From Candidatus Pacebacteria bacterium UBA1364 (GTDB taxonomy: Bacteria > Patescibacteriota > Microgenomatia > UBA1400 > PJMF01), in NCBI GenBank assembly GCA_002306345.1, contig DBRQ01000009.1, positions 1 to 55,870 on the forward strand: DNA of 55,870 nucleotides, read 5' to 3'. This document shows positions 9,121-18,146 of the stretch, piece after piece; position 1 is the first letter of the stretch; every line of letters starts with the position of its first letter. The translations under genes were made by a program, and so were the position numbers. The notes below the pieces were generated by a model. The model was not told the origin of the DNA and made no database searches. It worked only from the letters and a program-made list of their open reading frames with translations.

Positions 9121-9141
9121 CCCCGTCAGCTTGCTGTGGGG
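9121..9141 (+). repeat. REP-like hairpin unit 2
   Basis: CCCC-GT-CAGC-TT-GCTG-T-GGGG hairpin followed by AAGTTGATTA. It is a second copy of the unit at 9050-9068, 71 nt downstream and with a better CCCC/GGGG base. Confidence 0.55.
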
Positions 9142-9216
9142 AAGTTGATTACTTGAATTGGCATTTTATTGAAACTGCAGTAAAATGTAGCCTGTTATTA
9201 ACATTAATTTTGACAA

Positions 9217-9288
9217 TCCCCGATAGCTCAATGGCAGAGCAGGAAGCTGTTAACTTCAAGGTTTGTGGTTCGAGTCCACATCGGGGAG
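9217..9288 (+). tRNA. tRNA-Asn(GTT)
   Basis: Acceptor stem TCCCCGA/TCGGGGA, D-stem GCTC/GAGC, anticodon loop CTGTTAA with anticodon GTT at 9249-9251, T-arm TGTGG-TTCGAGT-CCACA, discriminator G. The outermost anticodon-stem pair (G9242-A9258) is mismatched. The 3' CCA is not encoded. REP-like units lie upstream and a gene remnant downstream. Confidence 0.95.
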
Positions 9289-9356
9289 CCCTTTCAACAT
9301 AAATCACCATAAAGTTACAGTAAGACTATTGCCGAGGAAAACTGCAACTATTTTAA

Positions 9357-9920
9357 GCTCGGAGCATAGATAACACCAGAAAAATTAAGTTTATTGAGGC
9401 CAACTCGACTAACTTTATAGATATTCAAAAATTAGCACCGCCTGACTTTAAAAATATTACCAAAGGAAGACATGGTGGAATTTTCGTACTCAAAAATAAT
9501 GTTCAGCAGCAAGTATACTTTGCTGATAAACAGGTTCAGGATTTAGTGCTCTCGCCATCTCAACAGCAAATTGTTTTTTCTTACAATCCAAACGAAAATG
9601 ACGAATTAAGAGAGCATGAGCTGATATTAATGATTCTTGGTTTAACCACATTGCAGGGCATAACATTGTTGCATATACAAACTGGAGAGACTATAAATGC
9701 AACTTTATCTTACATGACGCCCTCTGACCGACCAGTTTATACTCATTTCAAAGATTAGTTTGGCAATCATCATGAGGTAAACAACTTTGTTGAGAGTATT
9801 GATACAGAAACAGTGGAAGGTAACTCTTACTGACTCTTTAATATGAGAACAGACCAAGCTGAAAAAGCCCGGCAGGAAAAATTTATTTTTGCTGAAAACA
9901 ATCTTATTTTAGAGTCTTAG
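9357..9920 (+). pseudogene. Decayed gene of unknown function with in-frame stops
   Basis: One reading frame keeps protein-like composition from 9357 to 9920 but is interrupted by TAG at 9756, TGA at 9831 and a final TAG at 9918, and has another stop (TAA) at 9354. It has no credible ATG at its beginning. Readable segments include GGIFVLKNNVQQQVYFAD, LSPSQQQIVFSYNPNENDE and MRTDQAEKARQEKFIF. The first two look like beta-strand repeats of a propeller or periplasmic protein, but no family is recognised. Single-frame conservation with several stops argues for a gene decaying by point mutation rather than three separate small genes. From 9921 to 10138 I see no gene. Confidence 0.5.
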
Positions 9921-10138
9921 CAACCTATTATTTCACTCATACCACTAATACAATAGGAAAAAGCTGGACCCTACCACTAAAAAGGGAGAATATCTGAGGT
10001 TTTAATCCACACAAAGCCCTACATAGTTTAGAAAGAGTTTTGAGGGTGCCAGTCAGGTGTCATTTTCAAAAATGAAAATTCTATGCTCAATAGAAAAGTG
10101 CAGACGATTCTTGTTGCAGAAGATTTGGGATTTTAGGT

Positions 10139-10144
10139 TAGAAT
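10139..10144 (+). promoter_or_regulatory. -10 box for the 136-aa protein gene
   Basis: TAGAAT ends 7 nt before ATG 10152; TTGTTGCAG lies upstream as a weak -35. Confidence 0.45.
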
Positions 10145-10151
10145 ATGCATT

Positions 10152-10562
10152 ATGACGCAGCCTGAGAAATTTTCTCCAGAAATTAAAGGTCTACCTATTG
10201 AAGAGTGTGTTGCTAAAGCTCAAAAATATATCGAAGAAAACGGAGTTTGCTTGTTTTTATTCGATGTTAAAGAGTCAAAAAAATATCCTGATCGACAAGC
10301 CCTACAAAAAAAATTGTTTCTTCTTATTCAAGATTTAAATCAGCAATTTGCCCAGTATTTTCCTGAAAATAGTTTGGCTACTTGTACTCGAAAAGAAAAA
10401 GGTTTTTGTAATCTCTTAGGTGACGGATCGTGGGTTGGCATCAATGATGCTCTCGTTATTCCAATGATCGCAAATTATGTCAAAGAGAATTATCCTGATT
10501 TATCCCTATATTATGGTGTTGCCAAAAATGGCTACGATCAAGCTACAAAAATAGTTAAATGA
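10152..10562 (+). CDS. Hypothetical protein, 136 aa
   Basis: No family recognised with confidence. The protein is soluble, with no signal peptide or membrane helix. Its pattern, CLFLFDVKESKKYPDR, then a long helix (LFLLIQDLNQQF), GFCNLLGDGSWVGIND and DLSLYYGVAKNGYDQA, is faintly like a degenerate nucleotide-cyclase/GGDEF alpha-beta fold, but no catalytic signature is present. It has an individual -10 box 7 nt before its ATG, which supports it being expressed. It lies convergent to the interrupted glycosyltransferase gene, whose stop is 27 nt away. Confidence 0.65.
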   Translation: MTQPEKFSPEIKGLPIEECVAKAQKYIEENGVCLFLFDVKESKKYPDRQALQKKLFLLIQDLNQQFAQYFPENSLATCTRKEKGFCNLLGDGSWVGINDALVIPMIANYVKENYPDLSLYYGVAKNGYDQATKIVK

Positions 10563-10588
10563 GCAAAATTAATGTTTTTTATTGGGGT

Positions 10589-11410
10589 TTAGACAATATC
10601 TTTTAATAATTTTTTTGCCTTGCTTTGTATGTATCCCTCATTAAGAGTGTTATGAAATTGTTGTGCGCATTTTTCAATAGTGTATTTTTTAAGAAATCGT
10701 TTCTTGCCAGCCATTCCTAGTTTTTTGCCAAGTGTAGGATTTTCTAACAAAGTGATTATTTTATTTGCTAAATCTTTAACATCACCTGATTTAGCTAGGA
10801 GTCCAGTTTGTTCGTTAACGACTATTTCATTGCCTGGCTTGTGATCAAAAGCTATTACTGGTTTGCCCAGTGCCATAGCCTCAAGCAACACTAAGCCAAA
10901 ACCTTCTAGTGACCACATGGAAGGAAATACACAAAGGTTGGCTTTGGCCATTTCTGTCAGCGCATTAGGCACTCTGCCTATAAGTTGAACATTGGCAGAT
11001 AGTTTTAAATCTGTGATTAACTCTGCTAATTCTTCTCGAAAAATCCCTTCGCCCACAATGATTAATTGTGCTTTTGGAACTCTTTTTTTCACCTGGACAA
11101 AGGCTTTAATTAATAAGTCTTGACCTTTGCCTTTTTCTAATCTAGAAACACAGACAACGTAGGGAGTTTGTGGTTTTTTTATTTTTCTAGAAAATCCTAT
11201 TGGGATACTTTTTCGGCCGCAAGGAATGACTACTAATTTAGCTAGGGAAATATGTGGTCCAGAAATTAGATGATTAAAGGTATTTTTTGAGGGCACAATC
11301 ACTTTTTCAGGGATTTTTTTGACACTGTAATAGAGTACTTTTGGTAATTGACCAAATTTTTGCAATAATTGTTCTAGAGGGCCAAATTCAATCCAAACAA
11401 CGGGAATTGA
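10589..11410 (-). pseudogene. Donor-binding half of a GT4 glycosyltransferase, downstream of an in-frame TAG
   Basis: This is the C-terminal GT-B domain of a group 1 (GT4) glycosyltransferase. VVCVSRLEKGKGQDLLIKAF, LIIVGEGIFREEL, VQLIGRV and PSMWSLEGFGLVLLEAMALG (the E-x7-E nucleotide-sugar signature) are intact. It is in the same frame as the gene ending at the TAG at 11411-11413, and the codons between (SIPVVWIEFGPLEQLL) are typical GT4 sequence. There is no ATG near its beginning; the first possible initiator is TTG 11365. It is therefore the rear of one broken gene, unless the TAG is read through or translation restarts. Confidence 0.8.
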
Positions 11411-12238
11411 CTATAATTTGCCTAAAAACGATCCAATGATTTTTTCATTAAAACCGGAAAATAAAAGTAAATCGGTCGGACTATTTTTGAGAATTTTTTG
11501 ATATTGCCATATACCCCATGGCCACAACAACATTGCTTTAACCAATCCCTTCCAGTCTCCTACGACGTCAAGCACCACTGGTAGTGTTTGTGCAGTAATG
11601 CCCTTCTTTTGAAGCAAATTGGCAAATGGAGAGTAGGTAGTGTAAGCCTTTACGGTCATGCCCTCGTTTTGTAATTCGCTAAGGAGATCACTCATAAATT
11701 CTTCGGCACCACCTAGAGCCAACGACTGATTAATATAAGTGATGTGTTGTAATTTAGCTGGCTTATCAAGCTTTCTAAACACAGCCAACCAATTAGTAGT
11801 TTCTTGTGTCAATTTGATTAATGAAAGATCGTATTCAAGCATAAGAGTGGTTAATAGCAGTGGCGAAAAACCCACCTTGTGTGCTCCAAAATACCCAGTT
11901 TCTGCAGTAGTGCCATACAGAAATTGATTGCGAACTTCAGGATCATTTTGAAATCTTGTCAAAATATCATCAACGTTGGGTACACGGATGGTAAGAACGC
12001 CATTGATTTTTAAAACTCTAGCGATTTCACCGATCACAAAATTTACTTCTTCTTTGGTGAAGTGTTCGAGAATATCTTGGGCCAAAATTTCCGTAACAGA
12101 ATCATTAGCATAAGGGAGTGGTAATCTAAGATCATGTACAAGATCAGGTTGAAAACTGGCGAGAGCGTCAATATTAATCCAGCCGGCTCGTTTGTCTTGT
12201 CCACAACCAAGGTTTAGTTTCAATGTAGTAGCTTTCAT
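11411..12238 (-). CDS. SAM methyltransferase fused to the N-terminal half of a GT4 glycosyltransferase, ending at an in-frame TAG
   Basis: Residues 1 to about 175 are a class I methyltransferase: LKLNLGCGQDKRAGWINID (SAM-binding Gly motif), LVHDLRLPLPYANDSV, and DILEHF with an EIARVLKINGVLTIRVP strand. From about residue 183 a GT4 acceptor domain begins: HITYINQSLALGGAEEFM (the GGAE motif) and DLLLFSGFN. The frame stops at TAG 11411-11413 and continues unbroken into the glycosyltransferase donor domain. The intact ancestor would be about 550 aa and would act in surface glycan synthesis. A TATACT box lies 10 nt before the ATG, so the front half is probably still transcribed. Confidence 0.8.
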   Translation of the reverse strand: MKATTLKLNLGCGQDKRAGWINIDALASFQPDLVHDLRLPLPYANDSVTEILAQDILEHFTKEEVNFVIGEIARVLKINGVLTIRVPNVDDILTRFQNDPEVRNQFLYGTTAETGYFGAHKVGFSPLLLTTLMLEYDLSLIKLTQETTNWLAVFRKLDKPAKLQHITYINQSLALGGAEEFMSDLLSELQNEGMTVKAYTTYSPFANLLQKKGITAQTLPVVLDVVGDWKGLVKAMLLWPWGIWQYQKILKNSPTDLLLFSGFNEKIIGSFLGKL

Positions 12239-12248
12239 TCTTAGAAGG

Positions 12249-12254
12249 AGTATA
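12249..12254 (-). promoter_or_regulatory. -10 box for the methyltransferase-glycosyltransferase gene
   Basis: TATACT on the minus strand, 10 nt before the ATG at 12238. Confidence 0.5.
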
Positions 12255-12316
12255 TAACTTCAAACAACTGAAACAAATTACATGCTTAATTTTTATTAGT
12301 ATTTTTTATTAATAAT

Positions 12317-12325
12317 TGCTATACT
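12317..12325 (+). promoter_or_regulatory. Extended -10 box for the P-type ATPase gene
   Basis: TGC plus TATACT, ending 19 nt before ATG 12345; a leader of roughly 12 nt. Confidence 0.5.
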
Positions 12326-12344
12326 TGGTTTTGGTTATTATCAA

Positions 12345-15011
12345 ATGATAGAAAAAACTAATTGGTACAATCTTACTTGGGAAAAAGCAGTTGCGCTGTT
12401 ACATTCTGATTTTAAAGCAGGTTTGTCTGAAAAAGAAATCGAGTCTCGGCAAAAAGAATTCGGCAAAAATAAATTGCCACAAGAAAAACCTCTCTCTCGA
12501 CTAAAAATATTTTTAGATCAGTTCAAAAGTTCCCTAGTTTATATTTTAATAGTGGCTGGCATCATCACATTGCTTTTAAAGGAATATGCAGATGCACTTG
12601 TTATCTTTATGGCAGTGATTTTAGATGTCATTGTTGGCTATATTCAAGAAAATAAATCATCCAACGCTTTAAGAGAATTAAAAAAAGTATTAAGTATCGA
12701 GACAATTGTTTTTAGGGACGGCAAAGAAAAAGAAATTTCCGCTGACGAACTTGTTCCAGGAGATATTATTTTGTTAAGACCAGGAGATAAGGTGCCAGCC
12801 GATGGCAGATTGATTGAAAGTCATGACCTAAAAATTAACGAGTCAGCTTTGACCGGCGAGTGGCTTGCAGCTGTTAAAACTGTCAACATCCTACCCAAAG
12901 ATACTCCATTAGCGGATAGAGATAATGTAGTTTACATGGGGACGATAGTTGAAGATGGACGTGGAAAAGCCATTGTGACCGAAACGGGCATTAGAACAGA
13001 AATTGGAAAAATTACCAATTTAGTCAGAGAAACCAAAGAGCAAAAAACTCCTTATCAAAAAAAACTCGCTCACTTTTCAACAAGTCTTGGCATTGTTATT
13101 GGGATAATTTGTTTTGTTATTTTTATTGAAGGCATGTTGACTGGTGGAAAATTTGTTGAAATGTTTACGACGGCTGTAGCCATAGCCGTAGCTTCTATTC
13201 CCGAGGGGTTACCAGTAGCAATGACGGTCATTTTAGCCCTTGGTATGCAGAGAATTTTTAAAAAAAATGGCTTGGTACGGAAATTAGCCGCCGCTGAAAC
13301 ATTGGGAAGCACTTCGTTAATTGCCACCGACAAAACCGGTACTTTGACACAAGCTAAAATGACAGTAGCTGGTCTCTTCACTTTTTCCAAGGAAGAAGAG
13401 GAATTAGTTTTGAAAAACGCCATTTTGTGCAGTGAGGCTTTTATTGAAAATCCTGACGAGCAACCTGAAAATTGGCAAATTAGAGGAATGTCTACCGAAA
13501 GAGCCTTGGTTTTGGCTGGTGGCCAACGCGGACTTTTTAAAAATCAATTAGAAGAACTAGAACCGCAAATTGATGAAATTCCCTTTGATTCAAAATATAA
13601 ATATTCAGCCAGTTTGCGGAAAATTTCAAGAATGGATAAACAAGAAAAACATTCAATTTCCAGCAAGTTTGGGGAAATTATTTATGTTAAAGGAGCGCCG
13701 GAAATAATTTTAGAAAAATCAAAATATTTAAGATTGAAAGATCAACAAGTTGAAATGGATGAAGCTAGACGCGCTCTTTTAAATCAAGAATATGAAAAAT
13801 TAACGAAAAATGGATATAGAGTTTTAGCAACGGCCTATAAAATTGATACCAACTTGCAATCGACTAATGGTAATTTAGAAGAAGAAATTTGTGATTTAGT
13901 TTTTGTTGGTTTCATTTTTTTGGAAGATCCTATTCGTCAAGAAGCCAAGCAGGCAATTCAAACTTGTTATCAAGCTGGTATGAGACCAATTATTGTCACC
14001 GGTGACCATCGATTAACTGCCAAAGCCATTGCCAACCAATTAGGTTTTAATGTCAAGGATGAAAATATTTTAGAAGGAAAAGATTTAGAAAAAATGTCTG
14101 ATGAAGAGTTTGATCAAAAAATAAATAGTGTCCAAATCTTTGCTAGATTAGAGCCAAAGCACAAGTTGAGAATCATTGAAGCTTTACAGAAAAAAGGCAA
14201 AGTGGTGGCCATGACTGGCGATGGAATTAACGATGCTCCTGCCTTGAAACAGGCCGATATTGGAGTGGCTCTGGGTTCAGGGACACAAGTAGCTAAAGAA
14301 GTTTCCGATCTTGTCCTTTTGACAGATGACTTTTCTATTATTGTGTCAGCAGTGGAAGAAGGTAGGGCTATTCTTGATAATATTAGAAAAGTCATTACCT
14401 ATCTTTTGTCTGACAGCTTTACTGAAGTAATTTTAATTTCGACTAGCATGATCGCAGGACTTCCTTTGCCGGTAACAGCTGTACAAATTTTATGGATCAA
14501 TCTAATAGAAGATGGTTTGCCGGATATTGCCTTGGCTTTTGAGCCAAAGGAAAAAGATTTAATGAAACAAAAACCACAAAGTCGTGATGTTCCTTTATTA
14601 ACTCAAGAAATGAAAATTATTATCTTTATTATTGGGTTGTTTACTGACTTGCTGCTTTTGGGTTTATTTTTTTGGCTCTGGAAGCAAAATCATAATATTG
14701 ACTATGTCAGAACCATGGTTTTTGCCTGTCTTGCCATAGATTCGATTTCCTATGTTTTTTGTTGTAAAAGCTTAAAAAAGAATTTATGGCACACCAATCT
14801 CTTTGACAACAAACTTTTAATTGCAGCTTGGTTTGTTGGTATGATTGGTCTATTGTCTGCCATATATATACCTATTTTAAATAGATTTCTTGGTACCATT
14901 CCTTTACCATTTTCTTCGTGGTACATCATTGTTGGATTGGCAATTATCAATGTTGCTTTAATTGAAGTCGTCAAACATTATTTTATCGTCAGGCACCAAA
15001 CTGAAGTCTAA
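12345..15011 (+). CDS. Cation-transporting P-type ATPase, type IIA (Ca2+-ATPase-like)
   Basis: Membrane pump that moves a cation, most likely Ca2+, using ATP; 888 aa, the usual length. In order: N-terminal cation-ATPase domain (LSEKEIESRQKEFGKNKLP), actuator motif LTGE at residues 169-172, M4 motif IPEGLP near 285-290 (type II Ca2+/Na+ pumps), phosphorylated Asp D329 in DKTGTLT, nucleotide-binding KGAPE, hinge GDGINDAP from 625, then four C-terminal helices with NLIEDGLPDIAL in M6. The M6 motif resembles the SERCA NLVTDGLPA, with Glu-Asp in place of Thr-Asp. No regulator is linked. An MFS transporter gene follows on the same strand with its own -10 box. Confidence 0.93.
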   Translation: MIEKTNWYNLTWEKAVALLHSDFKAGLSEKEIESRQKEFGKNKLPQEKPLSRLKIFLDQFKSSLVYILIVAGIITLLLKEYADALVIFMAVILDVIVGYIQENKSSNALRELKKVLSIETIVFRDGKEKEISADELVPGDIILLRPGDKVPADGRLIESHDLKINESALTGEWLAAVKTVNILPKDTPLADRDNVVYMGTIVEDGRGKAIVTETGIRTEIGKITNLVRETKEQKTPYQKKLAHFSTSLGIVIGIICFVIFIEGMLTGGKFVEMFTTAVAIAVASIPEGLPVAMTVILALGMQRIFKKNGLVRKLAAAETLGSTSLIATDKTGTLTQAKMTVAGLFTFSKEEEELVLKNAILCSEAFIENPDEQPENWQIRGMSTERALVLAGGQRGLFKNQLEELEPQIDEIPFDSKYKYSASLRKISRMDKQEKHSISSKFGEIIYVKGAPEIILEKSKYLRLKDQQVEMDEARRALLNQEYEKLTKNGYRVLATAYKIDTNLQSTNGNLEEEICDLVFVGFIFLEDPIRQEAKQAIQTCYQAGMRPIIVTGDHRLTAKAIANQLGFNVKDENILEGKDLEKMSDEEFDQKINSVQIFARLEPKHKLRIIEALQKKGKVVAMTGDGINDAPALKQADIGVALGSGTQVAKEVSDLVLLTDDFSIIVSAVEEGRAILDNIRKVITYLLSDSFTEVILISTSMIAGLPLPVTAVQILWINLIEDGLPDIALAFEPKEKDLMKQKPQSRDVPLLTQEMKIIIFIIGLFTDLLLLGLFFWLWKQNHNIDYVRTMVFACLAIDSISYVFCCKSLKKNLWHTNLFDNKLLIAAWFVGMIGLLSAIYIPILNRFLGTIPLPFSSWYIIVGLAIINVALIEVVKHYFIVRHQTEV

Positions 15012-15048
15012 AACTTTTAGCGTTTCAATACTTGATTGATTTTTGAGG

Positions 15049-15054
15049 TATAAT
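15049..15054 (+). promoter_or_regulatory. -10 box that decides the MFS start codon
   Basis: TATAAT overlaps the first in-frame ATG (15053), so that ATG is not in the message. It ends 7 nt before ATG 15062, the likely leaderless start. Confidence 0.6.
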
Positions 15055-15061
15055 GATGTCC

Positions 15062-16306
15062 ATGATTAAACCGTTCAAAAAAAATACTCAATTATCAAAA
15101 TTACCACGTAACGTTTGGGCAGTGGGTTTCACTAGTTTTTTGACAGATATTTCTAGCGAAATGATTATTAATATTTTGCCGCTTTTTTTGTCTAATGTTT
15201 TGGGGGTTAAAACCAACGTTATTGGTTTGATTGAGGGTTTTGCTGAAACCACTGCTAGTATCCTTAAACTTTTTTCCGGTTGGTTATCGGACAAACTTAG
15301 AGCTCGCAAATGGTTAACCGTGGTTGGATATGGTTTATCAGCCATCACTAAACCATTGTTTTATTTTGCTAATAGTTGGGGATTAGTTGCTAGTGTCCGT
15401 TGGGGTGATCGGGTGGGCAAGGGTATTCGTACTGCCCCTAGAGATGCATTGATTGCCGATTCAGTGGCGCCAACAACACGAGGTTTGGCATTTGGTGTAC
15501 AAAAAGCTTTAGATAGTGCGGGAGCGGTTATTGGTTTACTAATTGCTGCCATTGTTGTTTGGTGGACACAAACGGAAACTCTTGCTCTGTCTCGTTCAAC
15601 CTTTCAAACCTTGGTTTTAATTAGTATTCTTCCAGCGTTTTTAGCTATGCTGACTTTAATTTTTGGGGCAAAAGATGTGGCTAGTAGCAAAACCGCCATC
15701 TTGCCCAAGTTTTCTTTTCGCAATCTAGGTAAACCATTTGGGATTTACGTTGCCATTGTTGGTATCTTTACTTTAGGTAATTCTTCAGATGCTTTCATGG
15801 TACTTCGTGCACAAAACTTGGGCATTTCCGTTATCGGAATTCTTTTGATGTTAGCGGTTTTTAAATTGATTTATTCGTTAGTTTCTGTTCCAGCTGGTTC
15901 ACTGTCCGATAAAATTGGCAGAAAAAAACTAATTATAGGTGGCTGGTTGGTTTATGCGGCTATTTATTTTGGTTTTGCCTTCGCCACTCAGTCTTGGCAA
16001 GTATGGCTATTGTACGTGATTTATGGTCTTTATTATGGTTTAGCTTTTGGAACAGCCACCGCTATGGTAGCTGATTTGGTTCCAGAGCAATTGCGTGGGA
16101 CAGCATATGGCACCTACAATGCTGTAATTGGATTGCTTAATTTACCGGCTTCTTTGATTGCTGGCGTATTATGGCAAGGAGCGGGTAGCTTTGAAGGTTT
16201 TGGGCCAAGTGCACCGTTTCTTTTTGGTGGTAGTCTTGCCATTATCGCCGCCTTACTCATGATTTTTGTAATGCCAAAAGTTGAATCGCTTCAGTCAAAA
16301 AAATGA
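15062..16306 (+). CDS. Major facilitator superfamily transporter
   Basis: About 414 aa with twelve predicted membrane helices in two halves. The N-terminal half carries FTSFLTDISSEMI at the first helix, the loop 2-3 MFS signature variant GWLSDKLRARKW, and GDRVGKGIRTAPRDALIADS. The second half repeats the signature as GSLSDKIGRKKL. This sequence type is common among uncharacterised MFS exporters; the substrate is unknown. ATG 15062 is preferred because the earlier ATGs at 15053 and 15056 overlap or abut the -10 box. The gene follows the P-type ATPase by 50 nt. Confidence 0.9.
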   Translation: MIKPFKKNTQLSKLPRNVWAVGFTSFLTDISSEMIINILPLFLSNVLGVKTNVIGLIEGFAETTASILKLFSGWLSDKLRARKWLTVVGYGLSAITKPLFYFANSWGLVASVRWGDRVGKGIRTAPRDALIADSVAPTTRGLAFGVQKALDSAGAVIGLLIAAIVVWWTQTETLALSRSTFQTLVLISILPAFLAMLTLIFGAKDVASSKTAILPKFSFRNLGKPFGIYVAIVGIFTLGNSSDAFMVLRAQNLGISVIGILLMLAVFKLIYSLVSVPAGSLSDKIGRKKLIIGGWLVYAAIYFGFAFATQSWQVWLLYVIYGLYYGLAFGTATAMVADLVPEQLRGTAYGTYNAVIGLLNLPASLIAGVLWQGAGSFEGFGPSAPFLFGGSLAIIAALLMIFVMPKVESLQSKK

Positions 16307-16324
16307 CGCTCTCTTTTTTAGGGA

Positions 16325-16330
16325 TATAAT
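16325..16330 (+). promoter_or_regulatory. -10 box for the GT-C glycosyltransferase gene
   Basis: TATAAT 15 nt before ATG 16346; it favours that ATG over the upstream TTG at 16334. Confidence 0.5.
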
Positions 16331-16345
16331 TAATTGCGTGACGTC

Positions 16346-18016
16346 ATGAAAAAAAAATTATTTTTACTGTTTATCTTTGTTTTAGCAATTATTTTACGTT
16401 TTTGGCAATTTGCCAAAGTGCCAGTGGCTTTAAATCGTGACGAAGCATCTCTGGCCTACAATGCTTTTGCTATTTTACAAACAGCTCGAGACGAACATGG
16501 TCGTTTTTTACCACTGCAGATTGAATCTTTTGGCGATTGGAAATTACCTGGTTATATTTATACTTTATTACCATTTATAGCAGTTTTTGGCTTACAAGAT
16601 TGGGTAGTTAAATTACCCTCAGCCTTAGCTAGTTTGGGCACTATTGTTTTTGGTTTTCTTTTGGTCAAAAAATGGAGTAAAGACGAACTATTCGCTTTGT
16701 TGCTGGCCTTAATTTTAGCCATTACGCCATGGTCTATCCACTTTGCGCGCGTAGCCTATGAGACTAATTTAGCTTTATTTTTTTGGGTTTTTGGTTTGTA
16801 CTTTTTTGAAATTTTAATAGAAAAAATGAAACGAAAAAAGTCTGCTTTAGGTTATTCTTTATTAGTTATTTTTTGCTGGAGTTTAACAGTTTTTACCTAT
16901 CATGCTTTTCAAATTTTTACGCCAATTATGGCTATATATCTATTTTTTTCGCATCGCCAATTATTTTTAAATTATTTTAGGCAATTTAAAAAATCATTTT
17001 TCATTAATTTAATTTTTTTATTTCTTTGGATAGGCTTATTTATTTTCTCCGGTTTTGAACAAGCCAATGCAATCAAATTTTCTGGTTTATCAATTTTTTC
17101 TAATAATCATTATAACGAAGAAATGTTTCAAGATAGACAACAATTTGCTAAACCAAATTCATTGTGGGCCAAATTGTATAGTAATGACCTTTCGGTCATT
17201 ACACAACAATTAACGACTAATATTTTTAAAGTTTTTTCAGCTGATTTTTTATTTATTAAAGGAGGTAATAATCTCAGTCACAACGTTAGTCTGGTTCCCA
17301 ATCTTTATCCCTTCGAAGCATTGTTAATAATATTGGCTTTGATCTTTTTTATTCAAGAAAAAAAACCTTGGCAAAAACTTGTTTTTTTTATGACTATCAC
17401 AGCAGTTATTGCTCCAGTTATTACCTTTGAAGCTAATCATAGTACTAGAGCTTTTCCCTTGCTTTTGCCTTTATCAATTATGGCAGCCTATGGTTTAAGA
17501 AAAATTTACTCAAAACGAGCGTTGTTATTGCCTGCACTTTTTTTGCTTGTTTATGCTCTTTATTATTTTGTCATTAACTATTTTATAATTGCCCCGCGTT
17601 TGGATTTAGATTCATCTAACTGGTACATGAAACAATTAACCGCTTCTGTTTGGCAAGAAAAGAATCAATATGATTTCGTGGTTTTCAATGAAGTTGGTAC
17701 AACGCCTTATATTTATTTTTTATACTACTTAAAATATCAACCTGCGCTTTTATCTTATAATTTAACTTATTATCCTTCTGATCAAGAAGGTTTTCGTTAC
17801 GCCAAAAGTTTAGAAAATATTTATTTCATTAATGATCCGGTCTATTTTCAAAATTTTTTGCAAGAGAAGCCAGCTGATTTTTTATATGTTAGTCGAGTTG
17901 GTGGCGATTCGCTGCACGTTACAGATAAATATTCTTATCAAATTATTGCTGAGGTAACCGATGAAAAATCAACAATTGTTTATCAGTTGATGCAAGTAAA
18001 CAGGCAAGACTTGTAA
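16346..18016 (+). CDS. GT-C fold membrane glycosyltransferase (PMT/ArnT-like)
   Basis: A 556 aa multi-spanning protein that probably transfers a sugar from a lipid-linked donor to protein or lipid outside the membrane. The first extracellular loop carries N30-R-D32-E33-A, the acidic pair typical of the PMT/ArnT family (PF13231-like), followed by FGDWKLPGYIY. About ten hydrophobic helices follow, then a C-terminal soluble domain from about residue 425 (WYMKQLTASVWQ, LYVSRVGGDS). The acceptor is unknown. ATG 16346 is chosen by its spacing from the TATAAT box. Codons are strongly A+T-biased. Confidence 0.85.
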   Translation: MKKKLFLLFIFVLAIILRFWQFAKVPVALNRDEASLAYNAFAILQTARDEHGRFLPLQIESFGDWKLPGYIYTLLPFIAVFGLQDWVVKLPSALASLGTIVFGFLLVKKWSKDELFALLLALILAITPWSIHFARVAYETNLALFFWVFGLYFFEILIEKMKRKKSALGYSLLVIFCWSLTVFTYHAFQIFTPIMAIYLFFSHRQLFLNYFRQFKKSFFINLIFLFLWIGLFIFSGFEQANAIKFSGLSIFSNNHYNEEMFQDRQQFAKPNSLWAKLYSNDLSVITQQLTTNIFKVFSADFLFIKGGNNLSHNVSLVPNLYPFEALLIILALIFFIQEKKPWQKLVFFMTITAVIAPVITFEANHSTRAFPLLLPLSIMAAYGLRKIYSKRALLLPALFLLVYALYYFVINYFIIAPRLDLDSSNWYMKQLTASVWQEKNQYDFVVFNEVGTTPYIYFLYYLKYQPALLSYNLTYYPSDQEGFRYAKSLENIYFINDPVYFQNFLQEKPADFLYVSRVGGDSLHVTDKYSYQIIAEVTDEKSTIVYQLMQVNRQDL

Positions 18017-18146
18017 ACAGCCCATTTTTAATCCTTGTCGCTAGCTTAAATAAAAAGCAATCCTCATTAAAAAATATAAAATTGTTCAAGCTGAAACAGT
18101 CAAACCTTTCATTTTTTATTTTGTCATTTTTTGGCTAGGAAAACAC

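Noticed and set aside
13070..13423. Minus-strand 117-codon ORF inside the P-type ATPase
   Set aside because: It is a shadow of the conserved M3-M4 and phosphorylation region; the plus strand carries the recognisable family motifs.
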